Assembly: GCA_964388085.1 (NCBI GenBank)
Contig: CAYLZW010000098.1
Coordinates: 1-18,484 of the forward strand
Reading direction: 5' to 3'
Length of the DNA: 18,484 nt
Origin: CAYLZW01 sp964388085
Lineage (GTDB): Bacteria; Myxococcota; UBA727; CAYLZW01
In this document: positions 1 to 7,431 of the stretch, piece after piece
Position numbering within the stretch: position 1 is the first letter of the stretch
Layout of the letters: every line of letters begins with the position of its first letter
Notes under the pieces: generated by a model
The model's input: only the letters and a program-made list of their open reading frames with translations
The model's database searches: none
What the model was told of the DNA's origin: nothing
Position numbers and translations under genes: made by a program

Positions 1-2
1 CC

Positions 3-1085
3 ATGCCCGACGAGCTGTGGAACGACGCGCTGACGCACGTCCCGCTCTCCGAGGTCGTGCCCGCCGACTCGCCGCTCGGCCCGAAGGAGGTCTCGGGCCC
101 GCCGCGGCAGGCGCGCCCCGCCGTGCGCGCCGAACGCCCCGCGCCCGCGCCGCCGCCACCCGCACGCGATCCGCCGCCGCGCGCCTCGACCCCGCGCCCG
201 TCCCCTGCGCGCACGCCGCCGCCGCTGGACTTCCGCATCGACGACGACCCCGCGCCGCCCACGCCGCGGCCTGCGCCGCTCGGCTCGGCTCCGATCGCGT
301 TGCCGCCGCGTCCGCCGCCGACGCTGCCGCCTCGTCCGGCCCAAGCGGTGTATGGCGTCGTCGCCGACAAGCCGGCGGCCCCTGCCTGGACCTACGTCGT
401 GCTGCCGGCGCTCGTCGTCGTGCTCGTGCTCGGCACCGCGCTCGGCGGCTGGGCGCTCTACCGCTACGTGAAGGGCAGCAGCGCGACGCAGTCCGCCGCC
501 ACCGGCACCGAGCACGAGGAGCCCGTGCGCCTCGCGCTCGAGGCGCTCGCGAAGGACGACGTCAACGCCGCCCTCGTGCACGCGCAGCGAGCGTACGAGC
601 TGCGGCCGAACGACGTCACCGTGGTCGCGCTCCTGAAGAGCATTCAGGATCGAAAGACCGCCATGGCAGACGCGCCGAAGCCGCCGCCGGTGCAGCCCGT
701 CGAGGACGCCGAGAAGCCGGTGCAGACCGAGCCGGTCGCCGAAGCTGCGCCTGCGCCTCCGCCCGAGCCCGTCGTCGAGAAGCAGGCAGCGCCGCCCCCC
801 GTGGCGGAGAAGGTCGAACCGAAGGCAGCGCCTCCCGTGGTGCGCAAAGAGACCCCAAAGCCGCGCCCGAAGCCGAAGCCAAGGCCTCGCCCGCGACGAC
901 AGCAGCGGAAGCAAATGTCCGACGACGCAGCCGGGAAGCTCTTCAAGCAAGCCGTCCGCGCCGTGCGAGACAATGACGAGGCGCGCGGCTGCACGCTGCT
1001 GCGTCAGGTCGCCAAAGAGGCGCCGTCGGGCTCCAACTGGAAGGTCAAGGCGAGCAACGCCGTCGGCCGCTACGGCTGCGATTGA
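3..1085 (+). CDS. Proline-rich single-span membrane protein, probably the C-terminal part of a Ser/Thr protein kinase (5'-partial)
   Basis: The reading frame is open from the window edge; the ATG at base 3 may be internal. Order of regions: residues about 30-120 are Pro/Ala/Arg-rich and disordered; about 129-156 form one strong transmembrane helix (WTYVVLPALVVVLVLG...); about 173-218 resemble a TPR hairpin (ALEALAKDDVNAALVHAQRA); about 222-303 are Pro/Ala/Glu-rich and end in a basic PKPRPKPKPRPRPRR stretch; the last 55 residues form a second helical segment with two cysteines, the second next to the end (YGCD). Myxobacterial Ser/Thr kinases often have a kinase domain, a proline-rich linker, one membrane helix and a TPR-like extracytoplasmic tail. 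The kinase assignment is inference because no kinase motif lies in the window. It could instead be another TPR or TonB-like envelope protein. It converges on the gene at 1246-1683. Confidence 0.6.
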   Translation: MPDELWNDALTHVPLSEVVPADSPLGPKEVSGPPRQARPAVRAERPAPAPPPPARDPPPRASTPRPSPARTPPPLDFRIDDDPAPPTPRPAPLGSAPIALPPRPPPTLPPRPAQAVYGVVADKPAAPAWTYVVLPALVVVLVLGTALGGWALYRYVKGSSATQSAATGTEHEEPVRLALEALAKDDVNAALVHAQRAYELRPNDVTVVALLKSIQDRKTAMADAPKPPPVQPVEDAEKPVQTEPVAEAAPAPPPEPVVEKQAAPPPVAEKVEPKAAPPVVRKETPKPRPKPKPRPRPRRQQRKQMSDDAAGKLFKQAVRAVRDNDEARGCTLLRQVAKEAPSGSNWKVKASNAVGRYGCD

Positions 1086-1136
1086 GCGAACGCCGACGAG
1101 CAGCCAAGCCCTGCTGAAGGTTGAAGGACAGAAATC

Positions 1137-1208
1137 TCGCGCCAAGCCGCCAAGCCGCCAAGGGAACACCAAAATGCGGTTCCTCGGCGGCTTGGCGGCT
1201 TGGCGCGA
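1137..1208. terminator. Strong bidirectional hairpin between convergent genes
   Basis: Bases 1137-1159 and 1186-1208 are perfectly complementary over 23 bp (arm starts TCGCGCCAAGCCGCC). After one mismatch about five more pairs follow, around a loop near 1166-1179. The arm is itself a period-8 repeat of GCCAAGCC. A short T run (TTTT, 1213-1216) follows on the plus strand; reading on the minus strand, ATTTCT follows the stem. It lies between the stop at 1085 and the opposing stop at 1246, so it probably terminates both transcripts. Confidence 0.75.
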
Positions 1209-1245
1209 AACCTTTTCCTGTGTTCCGTCTTCGTCAGGCACGTCG

Positions 1246-1683
1246 TCAAAGGATGCGAGCGAAGAACAGCTCGGCCATCCCGAAGTTGAACACGAGGCCC
1301 ACCTTCACCCCGCCCGCCGCGAGGCCACGCAAGGTGTCGGTCTTGTGCTCCGCCGAGAGCGCGCGGTCCGCCACGACCTGCACGAGCACACGCTCCGCGA
1401 CGAGGAGGTCGGCGGCGAACGATCCTACCACCCGGCCTTTGTAGACGACCGAGAACGTCGCCTCCCGATGGGCCGTGAGCCCGCGCGAGACGAGCTCGTG
1501 CGCCAGCGCGTTCAGGTACGTGGCCGCTTCATGCGCGACGCCGAGCGCCTCATGCACAGCGAAGGCGGCGTCGATGACGTCGGCGCACGCCCTGTCCTCG
1601 AGCATCTCCGCGCTGAGCCCGTGGCGCAGCGCGCGCGCGGGCAGGGCGCGAGACGGCCGGGGGCTCACACTGCGCTCGGACAC
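1246..1683 (-). CDS. GxxExxY-family (PDDEXK_3-like) small protein with degenerate motifs
   Basis: The 145-residue product matches the GxxExxY family (Pfam PDDEXK_3 type) along its core. Recognisable parts are the helix VIDAAFAVHEALG, the ALAHELVSRGL helix, the strand YKGRVVGSFAADLLVAERV and the ending VGLVFNFG. The start is GTG at 1683, with AGGAG (plus-strand CTCCT, 1690-1694) six bases upstream. The ATG at 1605 would give the usual family N-terminus but has GGAG directly abutting it, so a 26-residue extension is likely. Key positions are altered: the G and E of the name motif read A50 and A53, with Y56 kept. The PDDEXK-like V-E-L-K is V101-Q102-V103-V104, with D92 kept. A nuclease activity is therefore doubtful; the family's cellular role is not firmly known. 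It is divergent from the glycosyltransferase gene and convergent with the upstream gene. Confidence 0.8.
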   Translation of the reverse strand: MSERSVSPRPSRALPARALRHGLSAEMLEDRACADVIDAAFAVHEALGVAHEAATYLNALAHELVSRGLTAHREATFSVVYKGRVVGSFAADLLVAERVLVQVVADRALSAEHKTDTLRGLAAGGVKVGLVFNFGMAELFFARIL

Positions 1684-1790
1684 ACGCCGCTCCTCTCGAG
1701 CGAAGGCCGCCGCGGCAACCGTTCACTGGCTTCAGGCTATTGTCACAGGCGAGCGAGCGTCGGTCTACGCGGCCGCGGCAAGGAGGACTG
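1684..1790. promoter_or_regulatory. Divergent intergenic region, presumed promoters not resolved
   Basis: This 107-base gap separates the GTG start at 1683 (minus) from the GTG start at 1791 (plus), so it must carry promoters for both unless transcripts enter from elsewhere. The ribosome binding sites are clear: AGGAG on the minus strand at 1690-1694 and AAGGAGG on the plus strand at 1780-1786. I found no convincing -35/-10 pair; a TATTGT at 1739-1744 lacks a partner at the right distance. Confidence 0.35.
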
Positions 1791-2990
1791 GTGCGCATCC
1801 TGTACGGCGTGGTGGGAGAGGGCATGGGGCACGCGACCCGCAGCCGCGTCGTGCTCGAGCATCTGCTCGCCAGCGGCCACGAGGTGCGCGTCGTCGTCTC
1901 CGGGCGCGCGCACAAGTTCCTGACCGAGCGCTTTCAAGGGCGCGCGAGCATCACCTTCGAGGAGATCCACGGCCTGCACCTGGTGGTGGAGGACAACGAG
2001 CTCGACAAGAGCGCGTCCCTCTGGTCGAACCTCGACGACGCGCCGGCCGGCATCAAGAAGAACGTCGACGTCTACCAGAAGGTCGTTGGCGCTGGTGCTC
2101 AAGGACACAGTCGACCGGAGTGCGTCATCAGCGACTTCGAGTCCTGGGCGTATCTGTTCGGCCGCGTTCATGACCTGCCCGTCATCAGCATCGACAACAT
2201 GCAGGTCATCAACCGCTGTAAGCATGACGCTGACGTCGTCGGCGAGCGCGGCATGAAGCTCGCCTATCGGCTGACGAAGTTCGCGGTGAAGTCGAAGCTG
2301 CCGGGCGCCTACCACTACCTGATCACGAGCTTCTTCTTCCCGCCCGTCCGAAAGAAGCGCACGACGCTGGTGCCGCCCATCCTGCGGCCGGAGATCCTGC
2401 AGGCGCAGCGTCGTCCGGGTGCGCACGTGCTCGTCTACCAGACGGCCGCCACGAACACCGCGCTCGTGCCGATGCTGCAGCGCATGACCGACTACGAATT
2501 CCGCGTGTACGGCATGGGCCGCGAAGGGCAGGAGGGCAACGTCACGCTTCGTCCGTTCTCGGAGCAGACCTTCATTGAGGATCTGTCGACGGCGAAGGCG
2601 GTCATCGCGGGCGGCGGCTTCTCGCTCATGGGCGAGGCCGTGCACCTGCACGTGCCGATGTTGAGCGTGCCCATCAAGGGGCAGTTCGAGCAGATCCTGA
2701 ACGGCCGCTACCTGCAGAAGCTCGGCTACGGCCTGCACGCCGAAGAGCTCGACGACGAGCTGGTGGCTTCGTTCCTGTCCCGGCACGAAGACTTCGCGCA
2801 CAACCTGGCGAGCTACCCGTCCCAGCCGGACAATCAGATGACGTTTGCCTGCCTGGATGAGCTCGTGCGCGACGTGTCGCTCGACGAGCCGCGCCCGGCG
2901 GCGCTCGAGGCGCCCGCCATGGGCAAGTGGGAGGGCGGCATGGGGCAAGGAGGGCAGGTCAGCGATGAGGACGAACCGGTGCTTGGGTAG
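1791..2990 (+). CDS. GT-B glycosyltransferase, MJ1255/VC2487-like (Glyco_trans_1_3 type)
   Basis: The 399-residue product is a two-domain GT-B fold enzyme. The N-terminal loop GEGMGHATRS (residues 9-18) and the central VISDFESWAYLFG are typical of this family, often annotated as teichoic-acid biosynthesis or glycosyltransferase family protein. The C-terminal domain has the donor-binding pattern AVIAGGGFSLMGEA (G274-G276, E282) followed by PMLSVPIKGQFEQILNG, similar to MurG and UGT enzymes. Donor and acceptor sugars are unknown. The GTG start at 1791 is chosen because AAGGAGG lies four bases upstream and the family begins at this RILYG strand; an in-frame start 51 bases upstream lacks support. 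Residues 99-108 (2085-2114) read VGAGAQGHSR with AT-rich third positions, while the +1 frame there looks native: see findings. The tail after about residue 365 is low in complexity. Confidence 0.88.
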   Translation: MRILYGVVGEGMGHATRSRVVLEHLLASGHEVRVVVSGRAHKFLTERFQGRASITFEEIHGLHLVVEDNELDKSASLWSNLDDAPAGIKKNVDVYQKVVGAGAQGHSRPECVISDFESWAYLFGRVHDLPVISIDNMQVINRCKHDADVVGERGMKLAYRLTKFAVKSKLPGAYHYLITSFFFPPVRKKRTTLVPPILRPEILQAQRRPGAHVLVYQTAATNTALVPMLQRMTDYEFRVYGMGREGQEGNVTLRPFSEQTFIEDLSTAKAVIAGGGFSLMGEAVHLHVPMLSVPIKGQFEQILNGRYLQKLGYGLHAEELDDELVASFLSRHEDFAHNLASYPSQPDNQMTFACLDELVRDVSLDEPRPAALEAPAMGKWEGGMGQGGQVSDEDEPVLG

Positions 2991-3029
2991 CGGTTGGTCT
3001 GCGACCGACGTCTTACCCCCCGACCACTC

Positions 3030-3181
3030 GCGTTGATCCCCCCTCGCTCGGTCTTTCGCCCGCTGGCTGCGTTGCGTGCTCCGCACGACCAAAGGTCGCG
3101 CCTCCGCTGTGCCTTGCCAGCGAACGAAATCCGCTTCGCGATCATGGGACCAACGCAAGCGATCGGGGGGGAGCGACCGAG
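3030..3181. repeat. Structured intergenic element with nested inverted repeats
   Basis: Between two convergent genes, the outer stem pairs TTTCG-CC-CGCTGGC (3054-3067) with GCCAGCG-AA-CGAAA (3116-3129): 12 bp with one 2x2 mismatch. Inside are two overlapping 5-bp hairpins, CGTGC-TCC-GCACG (3075-3087) and CGACC-AAA-GGTCG (3086-3098), which cannot both form completely. Outside, CTCGGTC (3047-3053) pairs with GACCGAG (3175-3181) and GCGTTG (3030-3035) with CAACGC (3151-3156). It may be a member of an interspersed palindromic family or a bidirectional terminator; no T tract follows, so termination is uncertain. Confidence 0.55.
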
Positions 3182-3227
3182 GATGAGGTGGCTCGACGGG
3201 GGCGAGCGGGTGATCGGCTGAACGAGC

Positions 3228-5339
3228 TCAGCAGCCGCTCGCGTCGTCGTTGGCGCAGAAGCGCACCTCGTATTCGCCACACATCGGCGGCGCGCCAGGG
3301 CGGCGGCGGACCCAGACCGTGACGTCGACGTCGCCGTCCGAGCCCCAGCCGCTGCTGCTGTCCCACGAGCTGAGGCCGCAGGTGCGCTGGTTCTCGCCGC
3401 CGCAGCCGCTCCCGCCGCTCGCGCTGCGCACGCAGAGCTCCACGTCGGGTGAGTCCACCAGCCACGCGCGCGCCTTGAATGAGTCTCCGAAGGTGTCGCA
3501 GGTGATGCTGCCGCCGTCGTCGGAGTGGTAGAAATAGAGGTCCTCGTCGCCCGGGGTGGGCAGCGTGCCGAAGCGTGTGACCACCTGCCGGTTGCCGCTG
3601 CCGCACTTGTCCGCCAGGGGACCGACGTTCTCTCCCGCGGAGCAGAATGCGCCCACGTCCTTCTTCTCGGTGCCGACGGTGTCCTCGCCGCACTCGCAGC
3701 CGGTGTCGAAGCGCTCGTCGGCGTTGAAGTACGCCGGCAAGCAGCTGCCGATCTCGCAGAAGCCGGCCTCACAAGAAGGCACGCCATTCGCGACCGGACA
3801 GGCCTGCTGGCAGGTGACGACATTGGCCGTAATCGGCACGCGAATGTCCTGCACGACGATGCCGTCCGTCGCCACCAGCAAGGCCGCGTTCGCGGCGCCG
3901 ATGGTGGACGCCTGCACGAACACGGAGACGGGGAAGGGATCGTCGCCCGCGCGCAGCTTCACCGGCAGGCTCGGCTCTCCCGCGAGGCGCACTTGTGACG
4001 ACGAGCCCAGCTCGAAGGACACGCCGGTAATCGTCAGCTCCCCGGTGCCGCCGTTGGTGATGTAGACGGTCTGCGCTTCACTCGTCCAACCCTGCGCAAT
4101 GTCGCCGAACGCAAGCGAAGCCGGGCTGACGATGCCCTCGGGCGCCATGCCGTACACGTGGAGGTCGAGCCAGTCCTCCGGCAGCGTCGGGTCATTGGTG
4201 GCGAAGCGCATCTGCCCGGCGACGTCACCGCCGTGCGGCGGGCTCGCCATGACCTCGAACGTGACCTCACCGAGCGGCGGGATGGTGGGCAGCGCGGTGC
4301 CGAGCGGGATGGGCGTCGCGAAGCCCACGTCGCCGCCGAGGGGCATCGTCGCCGTCACGCTGAGCGGTTGACCGCCGAGGTTCCTGAGCTTCACCTCGCG
4401 CGTGCCCGTGTTGCCGATGCGAATCTGACCGAAGTCGACGCTCCAATCCGTCGGCTGCAGCACGGCGAAGAACGGCTCTTGAATGGAGGTGCCGAGCAGG
4501 TTCACGACGAGCTGCGGGCGGGCGCCGTCGTTAGTCGGCAGGTAGAGGACGCCCGAGTACCAGTCGACAGCGTCGGGCGAGAGCGACACGGGGATGTCCA
4601 CGGTCTCGCCCGGGTTCACGAAGATCGTGCTGGCGGGCACGGGCGCGAGCGCGAAGTGTGGGTCCGACAGAGGATCGAAGGTCGGCACCTCGACGGCGAG
4701 CACAGCGCTGCCCTCGGTGGTGTTGGTGACGCGCACGGGCAGCGTCACCGTCTCGCCGGGGGTGACGTAGCCGAAGTTCAGCTCGGGCGTCTCGAGCTCG
4801 GCGGCGGCCTCTCCGAGCACGCGCGTGGTGATGGGGATGGTCTCGCGCTCTGCGGCCGCGTCCTTGGCCGGCGTCTTGCCGTCGTACCAGTCGATCCAGA
4901 GCGCGCCCTCGTCGGCGACGGCGTCGCTCGGCGTGTACTTGACGACGACGTCGAAGCCCTTGCCGGCGCTCAGGTGGATGGGATCGTCCGTCGACGGGAA
5001 CAGCGGCGCCTCGCCTCCCGACTCGGACGCGAGCGAGATGTCGAAGTCACCGGCGGAGTCGACGCTGAGGCGCACGAGCCGAATGGCGACCTCGCCGCCG
5101 CCGCGGTTGTCGACGTGGAAGGTGCGCGTCTGCGCGCAGCCTACGGACACACAGTCGAAGCCGACGCCGAAGGGCGGGTCGACATAGAGGCGCGGACCCA
5201 CGGGCACGGCCTCGTCGCCGGTCTTCGGGCACTTCGACGGATCCGAGTTGCACGCACCGCCGAGCGATTGCTCGCAGCCGGCCGCCAAGGTGACGACGAG
5301 CGCGGCGAACGACAGGAGGGAGAGGCGCGATGCGAGCAA
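3228..5339 (-). CDS. Surface lipoprotein with choice-of-anchor-D (ASH-type) repeats and cysteine-rich C-terminus
   Basis: The 703-residue product begins with a lipoprotein signal peptide (lipobox LAAGC, Cys22), so it is exported and probably lipid-anchored. Residues about 45-510 hold roughly four Ig-like repeats of the ASPM-SPD-2-Hydin/choice-of-anchor-D type. Recurrent patterns are LNFGYVTPGETVTLPVRVTN, DFGQIRIGNTGTREVKLRN and LAFGDIAQGWTSEAQTVYIT. A cysteine-rich block follows (about 510-600), then a beta-rich domain (DLYFYHSDDGGSITCDTFG to the end) resembling extracellular carbohydrate- or calcium-binding modules. The last residue is cysteine. The start is TTG at 5339, with GGAG (plus-strand CTCC, 5346-5349) six bases upstream. 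It lies 43 bases after the related lipoprotein gene and is probably cotranscribed with it. Such proteins are common on myxobacterial surfaces; the specific function is unknown. Confidence 0.85.
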   Translation of the reverse strand: MLASRLSLLSFAALVVTLAAGCEQSLGGACNSDPSKCPKTGDEAVPVGPRLYVDPPFGVGFDCVSVGCAQTRTFHVDNRGGGEVAIRLVRLSVDSAGDFDISLASESGGEAPLFPSTDDPIHLSAGKGFDVVVKYTPSDAVADEGALWIDWYDGKTPAKDAAAERETIPITTRVLGEAAAELETPELNFGYVTPGETVTLPVRVTNTTEGSAVLAVEVPTFDPLSDPHFALAPVPASTIFVNPGETVDIPVSLSPDAVDWYSGVLYLPTNDGARPQLVVNLLGTSIQEPFFAVLQPTDWSVDFGQIRIGNTGTREVKLRNLGGQPLSVTATMPLGGDVGFATPIPLGTALPTIPPLGEVTFEVMASPPHGGDVAGQMRFATNDPTLPEDWLDLHVYGMAPEGIVSPASLAFGDIAQGWTSEAQTVYITNGGTGELTITGVSFELGSSSQVRLAGEPSLPVKLRAGDDPFPVSVFVQASTIGAANAALLVATDGIVVQDIRVPITANVVTCQQACPVANGVPSCEAGFCEIGSCLPAYFNADERFDTGCECGEDTVGTEKKDVGAFCSAGENVGPLADKCGSGNRQVVTRFGTLPTPGDEDLYFYHSDDGGSITCDTFGDSFKARAWLVDSPDVELCVRSASGGSGCGGENQRTCGLSSWDSSSGWGSDGDVDVTVWVRRRPGAPPMCGEYEVRFCANDDASGC

Positions 5340-5382
5340 GCTCAGCTCCGTGGCAGACGGACCAGGGGCCAGGGTGACGACG

Positions 5383-7431
5383 TCAGCAGGGACCGGGAGT
5401 GCTGGACTCGATGATGAACTGGCCGTTCTGTCGGCGCAGCTTCAGCATCTCGGAGCACTCGCCCTTGTCGCGCAGGCGATGCTGCGGGGACGCGATCTCC
5501 GTGCCGTTCACGTAGACGTGCATGGTGACGAGGCTCGACTCGTGGTCCCAGCAGTTCTCCGTGACGAGATCCGAGATGGTGCCGGGATCGACCGCGATGG
5601 GCACGCCGATGGCGCCGCCGAGCGCGCCGAGCAGGATGCTGCCGCCGATGCCGAGCAGGTCGCCCATGATGCCGGTGGGGATGTTGGCGCAGTCCTCGAT
5701 GTAGTGCGCGCGCGCGCCGAAGACCTGCCCCTCGGCGAGGTCCTGGCCGAGGCCGAAGAGCAACACGCGCTCGGGCTCCTCGTATTGGCCGAGGGCGATC
5801 CAGCTGGCGGTGCCCTGATCGGGGCGTCCGTCGCTGTCGGGATCGTAGCTGTTCCATTGCGCGCACAGGTCGCCGTTCGGGGAGATCTGCAGCGTGCAGC
5901 CCTGGCCGCTCGGGTTCGGCACGCACGTCGTGATGGGCTTGGCGCAGGAGAAGCCGAGCGGGCTCGACAGCTCGAGGTTCACGTCGCGGAAGTCGTTCCC
6001 GGCCCACGAGTTGTCGGCGTTCTCGTAGCTCATCTCGATCTTGAGCACGTCGTCGAAGGTGCCGCCGCGAGCCCAGCCGCGCAGCGCGATGGTCTTCAGC
6101 ACGTCGGTGGCGGGCTCGGTGTCATTGCTCGTGATGTTCAAGAACGCGTCGAAGGGCTCTTGCGGATCGTGCGGCGTGACCGAGTCGCTCGGCGCCGAGG
6201 GGTTGAAGAACACGCTGACGACGACGGCGCCGCCGGGTGCCACCGGCGGAATGAACGGCGGCGAGATGGAGAAGTCACCGGACGGATCGGACAGGCCCAT
6301 GTCGATGGCGAGATCGCTCTGTCCGGAGTTCGTGATCGTCACCTGGCGGAAGGCGACGCTGCCGACGGTGTAGGCGAGGCCGTCATCCTGCCGGTAGACG
6401 AGCTCGTCGGCGGGGTTCACCTCGATCTGTGGCGGCCCGAGCGAGGAGCCGGTGAGCTCCGACGACACCGTCACGGCGGCGGTGGGATCGCCCGCGTGCG
6501 CGATGACGTTCAGCGTCGCGGAGAGGTTCGCGAGCCGCGTGGGATCGATGGTGACCGGCACCTCGATGACCGTGCTCGGATCGTTCGGATCGAAGGGCGG
6601 CAGCAAGAGCGGCGCCGCCGGAGAGATGAGCTCGAGCTCGTCGGGGATGTCGAAGGAGTCCCGATCGCCGCCGCCGAGATAGATGCCGGTGATGGTCAGC
6701 GCGGCGTTGCCGGTGCCTTCGTTGGTGATGCGTACGCTGCGCGTGTCCGTCGATCCCTGCGGCACGTGACCGAAGGGGAGCGTCAGCGGGTCGACGATGA
6801 GCACCGGCACGCCCGAGTAGGTGGCGTGCAGATCGACGGTGACGAGCCCCTCGTCGCCGGCGGTGACGTCGTCGGTGTTCACGAGCACGGAGCCGAACGC
6901 CTCGCCGGGCGCGGGCGGCGCGAAGGTGACGAGGACGTCGAGCGTGCGGCCGGGCGCGAGGCGCTGCGGGAACTCCGAGGGATCGCACGGCTCGCAGCTG
7001 AAGCCGGGGCTCTGGTTGTCGCCGAGGCCGACGCCCGACACCGTCAGCAAGCAATCGCCGCGGTTCTCGATGCTGACGGTCTCCTCGCCGCTGTTGCCGA
7101 GCGCGACCTCCCCGAAGGCCACGTCGAGGGGCGTGATCTGCACGAGCGGCGCCTGGCCGGGCGCGCACGCGAAGTCGTCGGCGGGCTCGCACTGATCGAA
7201 CACGCACAGCTCGCCCGAGAGGCAGTCGCTGTCGGTCTCGCAGCCGGAGTCTTCGCACACGCCACCGATGCAGCGCCCGGTGTCGCAGTCGTCGTTGAGC
7301 ACGCACGCGTCGCCGACCGGGCGCTTCTGCGCCTCCTTCTCGTACGTGATGTAGCCGCCGCCATCGCAGGCGGAAGCCGCGAGCGTCACCAAAGCGACGA
7401 TGACGAGGGGGAGGCGGGGGACAATCCTCAT
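5383..7431 (-). CDS. Surface lipoprotein with an eight-cysteine module and choice-of-anchor-D (ASH-type) repeats
   Basis: The 682-residue product starts at ATG 7431, with AGGAG (plus-strand CTCCT, 7438-7442) six bases upstream. The signal peptide ends in LAASAC (Cys22), a slightly off-consensus lipobox. Cys43-Cys81 is an eight-cysteine module with spacing C-x5-C-x4-C-x4-C-x4-C-x5-C-x5-C-x4-C, close to the modules in the protein at 8327-9328. About three Ig-like ASH repeats follow (about 95-455), for example VAFGEVALGNSGEETVSIEN and LPFGHVPQGSTDTRSVRITN. The C-terminal domain contains a glycine-rich hydrophobic run near residues 583-613 (GIGGSILLGALGGAIGVPIA), unusual for a soluble surface domain. 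The final residue is cysteine. It is the first gene of a probable two-gene operon with the homologous downstream lipoprotein. Function unknown; likely outer-surface anchoring or adhesion by analogy. Confidence 0.85.
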   Translation of the reverse strand: MRIVPRLPLVIVALVTLAASACDGGGYITYEKEAQKRPVGDACVLNDDCDTGRCIGGVCEDSGCETDSDCLSGELCVFDQCEPADDFACAPGQAPLVQITPLDVAFGEVALGNSGEETVSIENRGDCLLTVSGVGLGDNQSPGFSCEPCDPSEFPQRLAPGRTLDVLVTFAPPAPGEAFGSVLVNTDDVTAGDEGLVTVDLHATYSGVPVLIVDPLTLPFGHVPQGSTDTRSVRITNEGTGNAALTITGIYLGGGDRDSFDIPDELELISPAAPLLLPPFDPNDPSTVIEVPVTIDPTRLANLSATLNVIAHAGDPTAAVTVSSELTGSSLGPPQIEVNPADELVYRQDDGLAYTVGSVAFRQVTITNSGQSDLAIDMGLSDPSGDFSISPPFIPPVAPGGAVVVSVFFNPSAPSDSVTPHDPQEPFDAFLNITSNDTEPATDVLKTIALRGWARGGTFDDVLKIEMSYENADNSWAGNDFRDVNLELSSPLGFSCAKPITTCVPNPSGQGCTLQISPNGDLCAQWNSYDPDSDGRPDQGTASWIALGQYEEPERVLLFGLGQDLAEGQVFGARAHYIEDCANIPTGIMGDLLGIGGSILLGALGGAIGVPIAVDPGTISDLVTENCWDHESSLVTMHVYVNGTEIASPQHRLRDKGECSEMLKLRRQNGQFIIESSTPGPC

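Noticed and set aside
1743..3158. 471-codon open frame antisense to the glycosyltransferase
   Set aside because: Its protein is His/Val/Arg-rich with no domain, and it arises from GC third-position bias opposite a clearly recognisable enzyme.
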